Source of the DNA: Norana najaformis
Taxonomy: Eukaryota; Annelida; Clitellata; Crassiclitellata; Hormogastridae
Direction: 5' to 3'
Assembly (NCBI GenBank): GCA_964023275.1
Contig: OZ029918.1
Location: 15,869,861 to 15,933,860, forward strand
DNA: 64,000 bases
In this document: positions 22,641 to 32,779 of the stretch, piece by piece
Layout of the letters: the number at the start of each line of letters is the position of its first letter
Position numbering within the stretch: the stretch's first letter is position 1
Notes under the pieces: generated by a model
What the model saw: only the letters and a program-made list of their open reading frames with translations
Database searches by the model: none
Told to the model about the DNA's origin: nothing
Made by a program: the position numbers and the translations under genes

Positions 22641-22984
22641 TGGTTTCCTGTTGTGAATTAATGAATTGATTGATTGATTGATTGATTAAAATGGTGACAA
22701 GCACCAAATGCAAGTAGCTCGCTAGTAGTGACTTTAGTAATTGTAATTTGCAACCTCTTTAGCGCTGATATTAATGCACAAAGCATCAAAATCATGAGCC
22801 GCAATCAGATCAGTATCCAGAAAGTCAGTCCGCTAAAACAGTGGCAGCCTGGGGCGCGAAAAGACAACTGAAAAGGTATTGTATCGTATATGATAACTTA
22901 TATAGCGTTTCTTACAGAACAAACTACTCAGAGGCACTTCCAGCAGGAGTGCCCCTGGGAAATAAGAACCTCTTTAAACAACGA

Positions 22985-23085
22985 GCTGACTGAGCTCTAC
23001 CTGAGCGCCTGTGAATAAGCTGGTCCCCGCGGCGCGGCTTTCGTTGGGCGCTGTAGAAATCTCGGAATTACGATTAAGATTATCA
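22985..23085 (+). mobile_element. LINE 3'-tail copy, inverted against the adjoining LINE
   Basis: Reads GAGCGCCTGTGAATAAGCTGG..GGGCGCTGTAGAAATCTCGGAATTACGATTA on the plus strand, while the reverse-transcriptase frame that begins right next to it is on the minus strand. Read on the minus strand it adds a false C-terminus to that frame. Confidence 0.7.
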
Positions 23086-24002
23086 CCAACAGTGACCCTT
23101 GCACAAAACGATAGCGGAAGTTCATTCCACAGAGAAGGCCCAACAACAGCAAAAGCCCTCTGTTGAGCAAACGAGGACTTAATACGAGGAACAAATAGAT
23201 CCAGACGATCTAGAGAACGTAAACGACGGGATGAGGTATTAGAGTGTGGAGGCCGAATAAGATCACAAAGGTATTTTGGAGCCTGGCCCATGCGAGCTCT
23301 AATTACCAGTGACAATAGTTTAAACTGAATACGAGATTGGATAGGGAGCCAATGAAGTTGCTGAATTATATAATCAGAGATATGAGAGAAACGAGGAAGA
23401 CGTGTTATTAACCTGGCCACAGAATTTAACACTGATTGAAGGGAAGACAGCCGATACTTAGGCAAATCAGCAAGTACAGAGTTGCAGTAATCAATGCGAC
23501 AGCATATCATGGGGTGAATCATAGTAGTAAAGACAGAGGAAGAAACAGAACGACGAACAACTCTTAAGCGCCTTAATTGGTAGTAACAAGACCGAGTCAA
23601 ACTAGATACATGGTTTGCGAAGGTAAAGTTACAGTCAAGTATAACGCCTAGATTACGAACACTAGACGAAAACATAAAAGAGGGGAAAGCTTCAGATAAG
23701 CAAGAATAGTCAAGCTGAGCAAGACAGTATTTAGAACCAAACCACATCAACTGAGTCCTAGCAGGATTAAGGCGAAGACGATTGCAGGACATCCAATGTT
23801 GAATATCATGAGTCAGGGCATCAATCTTACCAACAAGAGCAAGTTGCGCAGACGGAGGTCCTTGAACAAAAGCCTGGACATCATCAGCGTACAAATGACC
23901 AACAGCCAAGTGTTTCGCAGAGGGAAGGGGATATCAGCAGTATACAAAATGTATAAAAGAGGACCAAGGACCGAGCCTTGGGGAACACCAATATCAAGGT
24001 AA
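23085..24002 (-). mobile_element. CR1/L2-type LINE reverse transcriptase, copy A
   Basis: The best-preserved LINE piece here: a minus-strand frame open for about 280 codons. It starts with GVPQGSVLGPLLYILYTADIP (palm motif B, around 23990-23935), then after a one-base shift HLYADDVQ, the catalytic YADD (around 23885). Next are NPARTQLMWFG, VRNLGVILD, the RIDYCNSVLADLP motif, ARLITRLPRFSHI, LHWLPIQSRIQFKL and VGPSLWNELPLS. The reverse transcriptase copies element RNA into the genome. The 5' side is truncated inside the palm domain. The 3' side is cut before the usual FKxxLKTxLF end, where an inverted tail adjoins. Confidence 0.9.
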
Positions 24003-24009
24003 GTCTTAA

Positions 24010-24600
24010 GTTAGACCGAAATGACACAAGAAACTAACCAAAACGAACAGATGCAGGAAGAGAGTTCCAAAATTTAGATCCAGCAACCGAAACGTTCGTC
24101 CCCCAAGAAAAGTTATAGTTTTTTGGCACAATCAGAGAGAGACAATCAAATGACCTGGTTGAATTATTATAGAACAGGGAGTGAGGACTGATTTTAAGCA
24201 TTGTGGTTGACCAGACCAATGTTTTATAAACTATAACCATCAATCTGAAACAAATGCTTTTTGAACAGGAAGCCAGTGCAAAGTTTCAGATGTATCAGCT
24301 GTGGCTCTAACCAAGGAGTTCTGAACTTTTGGAGTTTCTGCATGCTCGACTTTGTGATGCAAGTAAGAAGCGAGTTACAGTAATCAAGGATCATAATCAT
24401 AATGCTTTCGCCCGAGATATTCTAGAAGGCATGAGAACATAACGCCTAATTCTGCCAACATGACGACTATATAGGTACGATAACTTACAAATACTATTCA
24501 CATAGTCAGTGAGAGACACAGTTGAACCAACCGCAACGCCCAAGTTATGAACAGAATCAGCCAACTCAACAATTGAAGCTTCTCAAGTTGCAGTGAGTGA
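24010..24600 (-). mobile_element. LINE reverse transcriptase C-terminal part, copy B (second subfamily)
   Basis: The minus strand reads, over frame breaks, DSVHNLGVAVGSTVSLTDYVN, then ITVTRFLLASQS, LMVIVYKTL, DCLSLIVPKNYNFSWG and VAGSKFWNSLPASVRFG. This parallels the 33-34 kb copy rather than copy A. It ends at about 24010 in the middle of the C-terminal FRSNL segment and abuts copy A, so this copy is truncated at its 3' side. That is unusual for a LINE and suggests rearrangement. Confidence 0.75.
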
Positions 24601-24815
24601 GTGCTCAGTAGTAGAGAGAAGCGCAGTCCCTTAAGCCAGCCCTGAGGCAGCCATGGGCGTGAACTGTTGCGACTTCATTTTTCTTAGCCTCAGTATATGA
24701 GAGCGGTTGGCCAGTCCTCTCCCTCGCCGCCTGATCTTCCCACAAACAGTGTACGGTCAGTGTACTACTTGTTATAGCTGAGTTGGCTAGAGGGTGCAAG
24801 TAGAGCCGAAATCTC
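24600..24815 (-). mobile_element. SINE body (same family as 38.27-38.55 kb)
   Basis: Its reverse complement aligns over about 200 bp with the plus-strand SINE at 38340-38530. Shared blocks include AGTACACTGA, TACACTGT, GGGAAGATCAG, CTCATAT, AAGGCTAAGAAA, ATGAAGTCGC and GGCTTAAGG. The tRNA-like head is missing in this copy. Confidence 0.7.
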
Positions 24816-25224
24816 GAAACAAATTTCTGCATTGGGGCCAACGAAGACAGCATCTCCTCAAAGGCAGTGGACAGCAGTGGCTGCAGAGAAGAGCGACAAC
24901 ACGACAGTCAAAATGTAAATTTGATTATCGTACGCATGGTCGGCGGTGCAAGGACAATTAGACGCAAGACAGTTCGGTGCAGGGATAAAGCAGCGTCTTT
25001 ACCGATTGATTCGAAATTAAAAAGTAGAGCACAATTGTAAAGAATCTTCGAAGTTGCTCTAATTAAATTAGGTATATATGACAGCAACAGTTCGCAAGAA
25101 CACTTTCCACTTTACTGGCAACAAAATACTATTCGCTCAGGCCGATAGGCCAGTTATAAGCCTAAAAGTTAATGTTGTGACTACTTCCGCTTGAAGACCG
25201 TATTATGCCCCAGTTCTGGAATGG

Positions 25225-25300
25225 GCCGGGAGCGCCTCTGATGAAGCTACCTTGAAGCGGCGCCTTACAAATTTACGATTAAGATTACGATGAAGTAATA
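25225..25300 (+). mobile_element. LINE 3'-tail remnant
   Basis: Reads TTCTGGAATGGGCCGGGAGCGCC..GGCGCCTTACAAATTTACGATTAAGATTACGA, a tail of the GGCGC..ACGATTA type. No coding part remains. Confidence 0.5.
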
Positions 25301-25339
25301 TCATGATTTTCATAATTACTTACCATATTTCGTAAACGT

Positions 25340-25771
25340 TCATCTAGATCCCGGAATTTCTTTCTTATTTATTTGTATTGGAGGTGCTTCACCAGCGAGG
25401 ATTTTTCGATGCTTCTTCTGTAATTTGTGTAATTTGGAAACACCTAAATTTTCACTGTCGGGTGAACTATTCCCACAGAGCACGCGAAAGGGTTTATGCC
25501 ATCCTTCCACGACATTGTTTGTACGTGTAGACTTTATGGAGTATAGGCCTATTTTCATACTGTAGAGTAAATCCCAAATTTCACAAGTAAACAAAGGTAC
25601 TGTACTTGCTCTTCGTCTTCGTCGGGATCTTTTACCAATGAAAGTAGTTTCATAGTTAAGCAACGGCTGCACTTCGGAAAATGAATCGAAGGTTATGAGC
25701 TCTGGCTCGTAGGCTCTGGCTTCGTCGCTGTTCGGAACAAAAACTGACGCAAACAGCATCTTTATGTGCAT
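25340..25771 (-). mobile_element. MULE-type transposase C-terminal fragment
   Basis: A 143-codon minus-strand frame. Its middle matches the region after the MULE catalytic core: LLNYETTFIGKRSRRRR, then PLFTCEIWDLLYSM, then the diagnostic RTNNVVEGWHKPF, and a C-terminal basic segment with ILAGEAPP. In intact Mutator-like proteins this motif follows the DDE domain, which is absent here, so the fragment is inactive. It could also derive from a domesticated FLYWCH/MULE gene. Confidence 0.75.
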
Positions 25772-25989
25772 TGTGAAATCTGGATCTGTAGTACACGAAG
25801 TAGCATTACCGTAGGCCTACACTTTACGCCATATACTTACCAAAGTGGAAGTGGCAACCATGAAATTCTAACTGCATGTATACCGTTGATAGTATTATAT
25901 AACACAAGTATACAACAATTCTTGTAATTTGCATGAGATAGGCCTACCGTCATCATTATCTGAGTAACTTCCTTGTACAATTTGTCCCT

Positions 25990-26445
25990 GCGCCGAACTG
26001 TCATGGAACCGAAATTATATCCTGGTGAATGATTGTCACGCAATGTGCCTACTGGTGTATAATGTAAACAACAGAGGATCAAGCATTGAAACCAGCTGGA
26101 CACTAAATGGTAACAGCGCTGGACGATTAATTGCCACTTAAACATACTGACTGACCGCGTGGACCGATGTAGGGAGAAAATAAACTCAGGGCAGGACCAG
26201 AAAATCCAGATCAATGCTGGAGGCGATGCAAGAGAACAGCATGGTCAGCGATACCAAAGGCAGCAGACAAGTCAAGAAGAACAATTGCCGACACTCTACC
26301 CTGGTCCACTGAGCCCACAATGTCATTATTAACAGAAAAATGGCAGTTTCTCTTGAATGGACCTTACCGTATGCAGATTGAAAAGGGGATAATAGTGAGT
26401 CAGGGCTAATTCGTCACCGAGCTCTGGTTGTTCACTTTCCAGGAA
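25990..26445 (-). mobile_element. LINE reverse transcriptase palm fragment
   Basis: The minus strand reads SPFQSAYGKVHSRETA, then VLLDLSAAFGIADH (palm motif A, with the FDT position changed to FGI), and after further frame breaks YTPVGTLRDNHSPGYNF, which matches YTTPLGTLLDNHSQGYHY in the 33-kb copy. It stops before the YADD motif. Confidence 0.7.
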
Positions 26446-26819
26446 CATCATATGCAACAGTGAAATGAATGCATTTCAAAAAGGCATAAGTCTACGAGTA
26501 TTAAAGAAGTTAAAAAGTTAATTAAAATTTTTGAATTGAGAAAAAAATTGCAAGAGTCAAAATGCAAAGGCCTCTACAGTCAAGACGTATCCAAATGAGC
26601 CTTCCCCTTTAGGGAAGGGTATGTCGTTGAGTTGGCCCACTGCCTCCTAAGTACTGACAGGCCATAATGCTGATTGTGTGACGTCACCAACCTAATCTGT
26701 ATGTACGTATGCATGTATGGTGTAATTACAGGTACAGAAATTAGTGCAATATAAAAACTTTATTATTTGAAACTTCAGATCTGACATACGATACTGACAC
26801 GGAAAATACAGAACAGAAG

Positions 26820-27060
26820 AACAGAACACAAGTTTTATTATATATATATTGATAATATTACATATAATTTGAAATCATAATCATAATTTGCACAGCACCG
26901 CTTCAAAAGAACTAATCAGAGGCACTCTCTTAATGTAAAATGTCATGAAGAACATAACATTCATCCATTAGTAAACATTACTCAGATAACTAGAAGAGTC
27001 GCCAGTGGCAAGCTCACACACACGCACATGCACACACCCACCCACACGCACACAAAGCCC
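26820..27060. other. AT-rich segment, LINE tail words and CA repeat
   Basis: Contains a short TATATATAT run (26838-26850), a minus-oriented tail (AGTGCCTCTGATTAGTT..GCGGTGCTGTGCAAATTATGA, around 26885-26935) similar to those at 22900-22960 and 45925-45965, and an imperfect (CA)n at 27015-27055. Confidence 0.5.
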
Positions 27061-27394
27061 TATCAACAGGTTCTCAATCAGAGTTGAAATGTGACAGTTA
27101 CAATAACAATTTGCAACTGTGAGTCTTGAACTAGAACTGTCGCATTCATGACGCCTTCAGTGTTGACAATTTATGAGCACTGTTGCTTTGCTGTCCTTTA
27201 CAGAAGTCGGGCGTCATTCAAACGTTTGCAGCAGTTGTTAAGCAAGATGGTGGACATTTTGCTAACAATCACAGAAACAAAGTTTAAAATTTACACCCAC
27301 ATTTACAAACATTATTTATATATGAATACTGCATGAAATGTATTATAGATACAGAGATAAGAAGTTTTTCTGATTTGGATAAGAAACTGAAGTT

Positions 27395-27955
27395 CACAAT
27401 CGGTCGACACCAAATCGTAGTTGTATTCCCGAGATTTCTACAGCGCCCAACGAAAGCCCCGCCGCAGGAACCAGCTTATTCAAGGCGCTCAGTCAAAACA
27501 AAATACATAGGCAAAAGGGCTCGGTTCCAGGTCAAGATCCAAAAGTCAGACGGAGAGACAGCGTGGCAGCTACAGGGGTGGAATTTGAGGTTGGAGAGGC
27601 GAGAGAGATGAGGAAGAAGGGGTGTCAGGATACGATCTGTGAAAGAGGTATACCTTCAGTTTTGAGTGAAAGGCTGAAGCAGAAATTGCAAGCGGTGGAG
27701 CATCGATGAGTTTGTATGATGGGTCAGAAAACTGTCGCAGTTCTCGGGAGAGTTTATTCCTGAGTGGTGGGGCAGCTATGGCTATGAGGCGATTACCAAA
27801 TTTTAAGGATGAGGTGACGGGAGGGCGGAGAAGTGTTAGGGAGAAGAAAAGCGGGTTGACAACCACTAGAATATACAAAATATTTTTACCACGACATCGA
27901 CCACTGCCTGTGTTGGCCAAGTCAGCACTCCTCTGTCTAGCATTTCCTCATTAGT
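27395..27955 (-). mobile_element. LINE C-terminus with complete 3'UTR tail
   Basis: The minus strand reads FGNRLIAIAAPPLRNKLSRELRQ, then DPSYKLIDAPPLAISASAFHSKLKVYLFH, the end of a CR1/L2-type ORF2. A 3'UTR of about 190 bp runs to TTTCGTTGGGCGCTGTAGAAATCTCGGGAATACAACTACGATT. The same C-terminus and 3'UTR occur on the plus strand at 40325-40665, so this pair defines the tail found at many sites in the window. Confidence 0.8.
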
Positions 27956-28289
27956 ATGAAAATCTAGGTTCAATATAGATCTCATCAAGCAGTATTGTCA
28001 CATAATGCTCATGAGGCTCAAGCAACTGAGCTTTTATTGATTTACAGGCTATGTGAGTACTGCATTCAATAACAAGTTCTACAGCAAAGCAGGATGAAAG
28101 TTTATGCAAATAAGGGTGGGGAAAAAATCAGTGAACTGTCATGCAAGAAGGTGACAGCGAAAATACCTTAAATGCCTAGTGTAAGTAGTCACTCCAGTAC
28201 GTGGCCTTGATTTGCCACAGTAAGTTCAACTGCTGAATAACAGTTGGTTTAATATCATGAATGTTTTTAACTTAACTTATATTCCTGTC

Positions 28290-29025
28290 CTCCTACTCCT
28301 CAGGATCTGCTACTGACAAGTGAACACTGTTGCTCACATACATCACATAACAAAACTAATGCCATTTCTACTTCATTTCCGAAGTCAACTTTTCCACTTT
28401 CCCATCCCTGAAAATGGCTCAGAAGACTTGTAAATTTGGAATAAGAATCAAGTTTTACATTACAACAACAAATCATCCACTCTAAGTTTCTGTCATCAAC
28501 GCTATATACTCCACAGCAAGTGATAACACCAATACACGAACACTTACTCAAAATATTGGCACTTCAGGTAAATGAGGAACGTAGCACAATAAGCAACTGT
28601 CTGCAACCATAAAGTTCCATCAGTGAAGACTCGAACATATTCAGTAAAGTTCTTACAAAGCTCCTCAAACAATGAAATCCTGTCAAGATTTAGCCCATGT
28701 GCCAGCGCCTGATTGTCCTTGGCTTTCATATCAGAATATCTGTCTTAAGGTTTTCTTCAATTCCTTGGGGGGTTCTGATGACAAATGTGATGGACAGTTT
28801 TGAAAAATAGATGAGCACACATCTCTTGCTAATTTTGGAAGCTTCTGTGGCACATTCAGCACAGATCTAACCAACAGGAGCTTGTCCACTGTAATGATAA
28901 ATTGTTCAGCAAAATGCTTAACGCAGATTACCATAATTAATTTCAGTGGATTATTCGTCTCTTGGGTGTGAAATCTGTTGCAACCATTTCTGTAGCTTTT
29001 CATCATTTCCTTTCCAGTCATGGCC
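28290..29025 (-). other. unrecognised minus-strand open segments
   Basis: Three successive minus-strand frames (29021-28731, 28729-28544, 28551-28300) cover about 730 bp with few gaps and ordinary amino-acid composition. No domain is recognised and no convincing splice sites join them. They could be a decayed processed gene, or exons of a minus-strand gene starting from the 31-kb CpG-rich block. Confidence 0.3.
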
Positions 29026-29194
29026 AGAAGTCTGCAACTAGCATATTTTAATGAACAGATTCACTGAAATATCAGGCAATCCTTAAAAATAAATGTCATT
29101 ATTTGCACTGTTTCAAGTATCTGTGTAATTAATGCTTAATGCCACCAGAGACCATTAGAACTAACATTAGAACCAACAGTCAATGTTTGCAATG

Positions 29195-30830
29195 ATATCC
29201 TTTGTTCGTAATGACAATTTGTTTGCAGTTTGCAGTGCGGCATGGACTGAGCCAATTTTATGCAGTACTCCGCTGTCATCTCACACACCTATAGGGTTTT
29301 GATCCAGTTGACTAAGTCTGCCTCCGAAGTTGGATTGTGGGCAGAGAACTTCTTTTCATCGCTGTTCACACATTCTCAATAATGCTTGAGTTTGGACTCT
29401 TTCCAGGCCATGGCTCCACCAGGGGAATGCGCTTCTGCAACAGCAGGATCAGCAGGAATTTGGTGGCCTTTGCATCGTGACATGGTGCACCATTTTGTTG
29501 GAAGTGGTGGATGTTGATAAAGCTGACAGTTCCTCTTTCAGGATGTTCAGATACATGGTTCCATTTGTTGAAGTGTTCTTTGGCAGCATCCACAGCTCAG
29601 CACATCCCACACCCAACATTGCTCCTCACACCATAATATTTGGCATCTGCTTCACTGTCAATATGGGATTATGCCACTGGTTTAATGGTCTCCTCATATG
29701 CCTGCAGAAACTGTAAAATTGGATGAAAATACTTTCATCCGCAAACATCACTGCTGCTACTGGTCACAGGTCCACTGTTTGTATATGTGACAACAGCATG
29801 GCCAATTGTTATCATTCTTCAGCAACAGCCTCAATTTTTGTATAAGACAATATGACTGCAGACCAGCATGGAGCAGTCGTCTTTGTTTTATTCAGTTTTG
29901 CTGCATTTCTTGACTGGAGAGCCAGGTAATCTGGATCTGATGATACCGGAAGATGCCTTTGGTATGAACTTGGTAACCTTTGCAATCGCATTGTCAACTC
30001 GCTTGGCGGTCACCTTTGGTCGCCCACAGTAATGCCATGAATAGAAGTTTCACAGATGAGTCACCCTTTTGACCGTAGCAACAACAGTTGAATGAGCTAC
30101 CTTCAGCTTCTTTCTAACCTCTCTAATGGGTATCTTCTGTTTGCAGTTGTTCTTAATAAGGCTGCCAACCATCCCAGATTCGCCCGGACAGTGCTGGAAT
30201 CTGCCTTGTGCACCCCGTGTCCCGGATTGATCCCAAATTGTCCTGGAACTTAATGTAAATATCCACTTCACCAAATGTTGTGCTTCTTTTTGCACACTAA
30301 ACTTGAACAGCCGGCCGTAAATAAGTTTCACAGAGTGACCATAGAATAGAGGGTAGTTAGGTTAGTAGACCCAATAAATAGCATCAACAAATTGCATGCA
30401 TCATGCATGTATACACAAACTTTGCTTGTGCTAGACCCTGAAGGCTGGTAGTTTACTGGAATTTAATAAACCTTTTGCTCTTGAAGTTGATTCAGATTTT
30501 ATATGTAGGCCACTTGTCTTGTGATGATTTTATTCAAATAATTTGACTGTAATTTTTAACAACTATTTGCAGTTGATCCTACATTAGGCTGATGCAACAT
30601 TCGTTACATACAGTGAAGTGGACAGGGAAAACTAGTACTGGCATATCGAGTGACTATGCGGGCATCCCGGATTGGCAGAATCAAAAGCTGGCAGTCCTAG
30701 CTGTTAAGCAAGACGAATATTTGTGCATGCTTTTCTGGTGTTAGCTCCTTTCCATGAGCCATGGTCAGCTCTCCAATGCACACAAAAGTAGTTGAAATCA
30801 GAGGTCTCTTTCACAAAGTGAGGGCCAACA
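29195..30830 (-). mobile_element. Tc1-like transposon, interrupted and mutated
   Basis: A minus-strand Tc1/mariner transposase. It starts MAHGKELTPEKHAQIF at 30762 and is interrupted at 30698-30159 by another element. It resumes with the helix-turn-helix PIREVRKKLKVAHSTVVATVKR (around 30130-30070), then a KVTAKRVDNAI linker, VMFADESIF (first catalytic Asp, about 29740), IMVWGAM, KNTSTNGTMYLNILKEE, FQQNGAPCH and PWPGKSPNSSIIENV (third catalytic Glu in IEN). The second catalytic Asp of QQDGAPCH is Asn here. Stops and frameshifts add to the decay. Without the insert about 300 codons are left, close to the usual 340. Terminal repeats could not be located with confidence. Confidence 0.85.
30159..30698. 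mobile_element. hAT-like non-autonomous element nested in the Tc1 copy
   Basis: It splits the transposase between FVLLNS and VGSLIKNNCKQ. The ends are inverted: AGGCTGCCAACCATCCC on the left and the reverse complement AGGACTGCCAGC..AATCCGGGATGCCCG on the right, with alignable CCCGGATT/GCCCGGACAG words further in. The CTGCCAAC..CCCGGATT pattern recalls hAT termini. The flanking 8-mers (CTTATTAA and CTTAACAG on the minus strand) match only partly, so the duplication is uncertain. No open frame inside. Confidence 0.5.
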
Positions 30831-31139
30831 TGATATTAACATTACAGTGTAATCAATTGCCACAAGTCTTTTATCACTTACACAGCACAAATGCTGCAGT
30901 TTGAATACTTTAAAAGTGCTGTAAAACCAGCACAAGGATTACAATATTTGAATACCAAAAATGACAGTAAAGTAATACAAAAGAAACAAAACATAAACTG
31001 CCAAACTATTTGCCAATTATAGAACACAATAACAATCTGTTCCCACACACCTGATAGCAAAACAAGCACAATAACCTAATAACAGCAAATATCATTAGAA
31101 AATTTGCGAATTTGTCTCAAAATGTATGATCACAAACTT

Positions 31140-31990
31140 TTGACCATACACTTAATATAATACACGTTGAATTATACTCTGATTTTTCGTTCTTGCGTGT
31201 GCAGTCAGATCACATGTACACTGTGGTGCAACAATGACGAGGCATTCTCCAAATCCGGTAAAATTAAACTAGTGAAAGTAAGTAAATCCAACAAGATTTT
31301 ATGCCGAAACTAAAATGAGATGGCGCAGTCTGACAACGTTACTTTAAGTTTTCGATAAAAAACATTTAACTCCGAATCGTTTAACGTGTTAACACAGGAT
31401 CAATGAAACCGACCAGCCGTGAGGTGTCGCACACTCGAATATCTCGACAATTAATCTTTCAGTATTTACGAGGCAGTGGTTGGCCCTAATTCCCGAAACG
31501 GGTTATGGTGAAAGTAGCGCACATAATTAGACAGAAATACACGGCCACCACAGCACTGTGAAAGGAAATGAAGTTAAATAAAAAAAATGAAAAGTAATAC
31601 GAACAATTCGCCAAAAAGTACGAAAGTGAAAAATTTTGATTCGCTAAAAGGCTCTTGAAACGAGTAGTGATAATCGCTAGGTGGTGCGTGCAGTTCGTCT
31701 GCTGTGAGCGGCGGCGGCAGCGGCGGTGTCTTGAGTCTCTTGACCAATGACTGCAGTGAGTGATTACTGGTCGGTTGTGGGATGCTACTGACCGGCGTCC
31801 GGTTGGCGGCTGGACTTGTTGTTCAGCGATCGATCTGCGAGGTGAGACGAATTTCTTGCAGTTATTCTTATGTAAAATGCTCCGTGCTGTAAGCTGCTGC
31901 GGTATGCCTAAACGAAGTTACAAGTGTTGTGTGACATTACCGTTTACGTCGCTGGTAGGCCATGCATGCAGATTGAAGGCATTTTGAAAG
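31140..31990 (+). promoter_or_regulatory. CpG-rich promoter-like block with candidate first exon
   Basis: In 31321-31500 I count 14 CpG in 180 bp; in 34501-34680 there are none. Near 31700 is GCGGCGGCGGCAGCGGCGG, typical of 5' untranslated exons. A donor-like GAG|GTGAGA lies at 31841/31842. No ATG-led frame of note precedes it, so a noncoding first exon on the plus strand is the simplest reading. A divergent minus-strand transcript is possible. Confidence 0.5.
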
Positions 31991-32279
31991 AAGATTTGTC
32001 TCTATTAGAGGCCTTAAAAAGTACCGAGGGATTTTAGCCTAGACTGACCGCTTAAGCTAGTAGAGATAGCCATGCATGCAGCGCTTTGAGAGGTCTCAAA
32101 AGGGCTGAAGGGCCCTATAGCCTGCTGTGTCTTGATATATACGTAGCAGCGTTATATACTGTTGGATTTAGTAGTTGCCATTGTCGTAATAGACAATGGG
32201 AAACACCAATCAAAGCCTAAAATCCAGTAGGAAAACTGAAAACTCGGCACTGTAAAAAATCAGTGGAAAGTTCCACAGG

Positions 32280-32715
32280 TTTTGGTAATCCCTGGGGTCC
32301 ACCAATAATATAGTGAAAATTCCATCAATTGATGGGGTGGAGCAAAACCACCAACCCAACTGCAGGTGGTAGACTAATCCACCATTGTAAAGGTGGAATG
32401 CTACACCAGTGGAATGGTGTATTATTGAAGAGGTGGAATTCTTCACCAGTTTTGGATGAAATGGTCCACTGTTCAAAAGGTGGAATGCTTCACCTGTTAT
32501 TGGTATGATGGTCCACTAATGAAAAGGTTGAATGTTCACCATTGAAAGGTGGAATGCTCCTTCAGCTATTGGTGGAATGGCCCACTGTTGAGAAGGTGGA
32601 ATAACTGGTGGAGCATTCCACCAGTTTTGGGTGAAATGGTCTTTCATTCAAAAGAAGGAATATTCCACAAGTTATTTGTGGAATGGTCCACAGTTTAAAA
32701 TGTGAAATGCCCGAG
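32280..32715. repeat. degenerate 47-bp minisatellite with internal palindromes
   Basis: About eight diverged units built as AAAAGGTGGAATGCTTCACC, a short spacer, then GGTATGATGGTCCACTAATG. Clear 46-47 bp steps occur between about 32430 and 32700. Each unit contains GGTGGAATG and CATTCCACC-like words that can pair within or between units. Confidence 0.8.
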
Positions 32716-32779
32716 TAGATGTTCATTGAAACCTGTTCCTGAGGTTCTGTTGCATCCAGCTCTGCTATATCATAATTTG

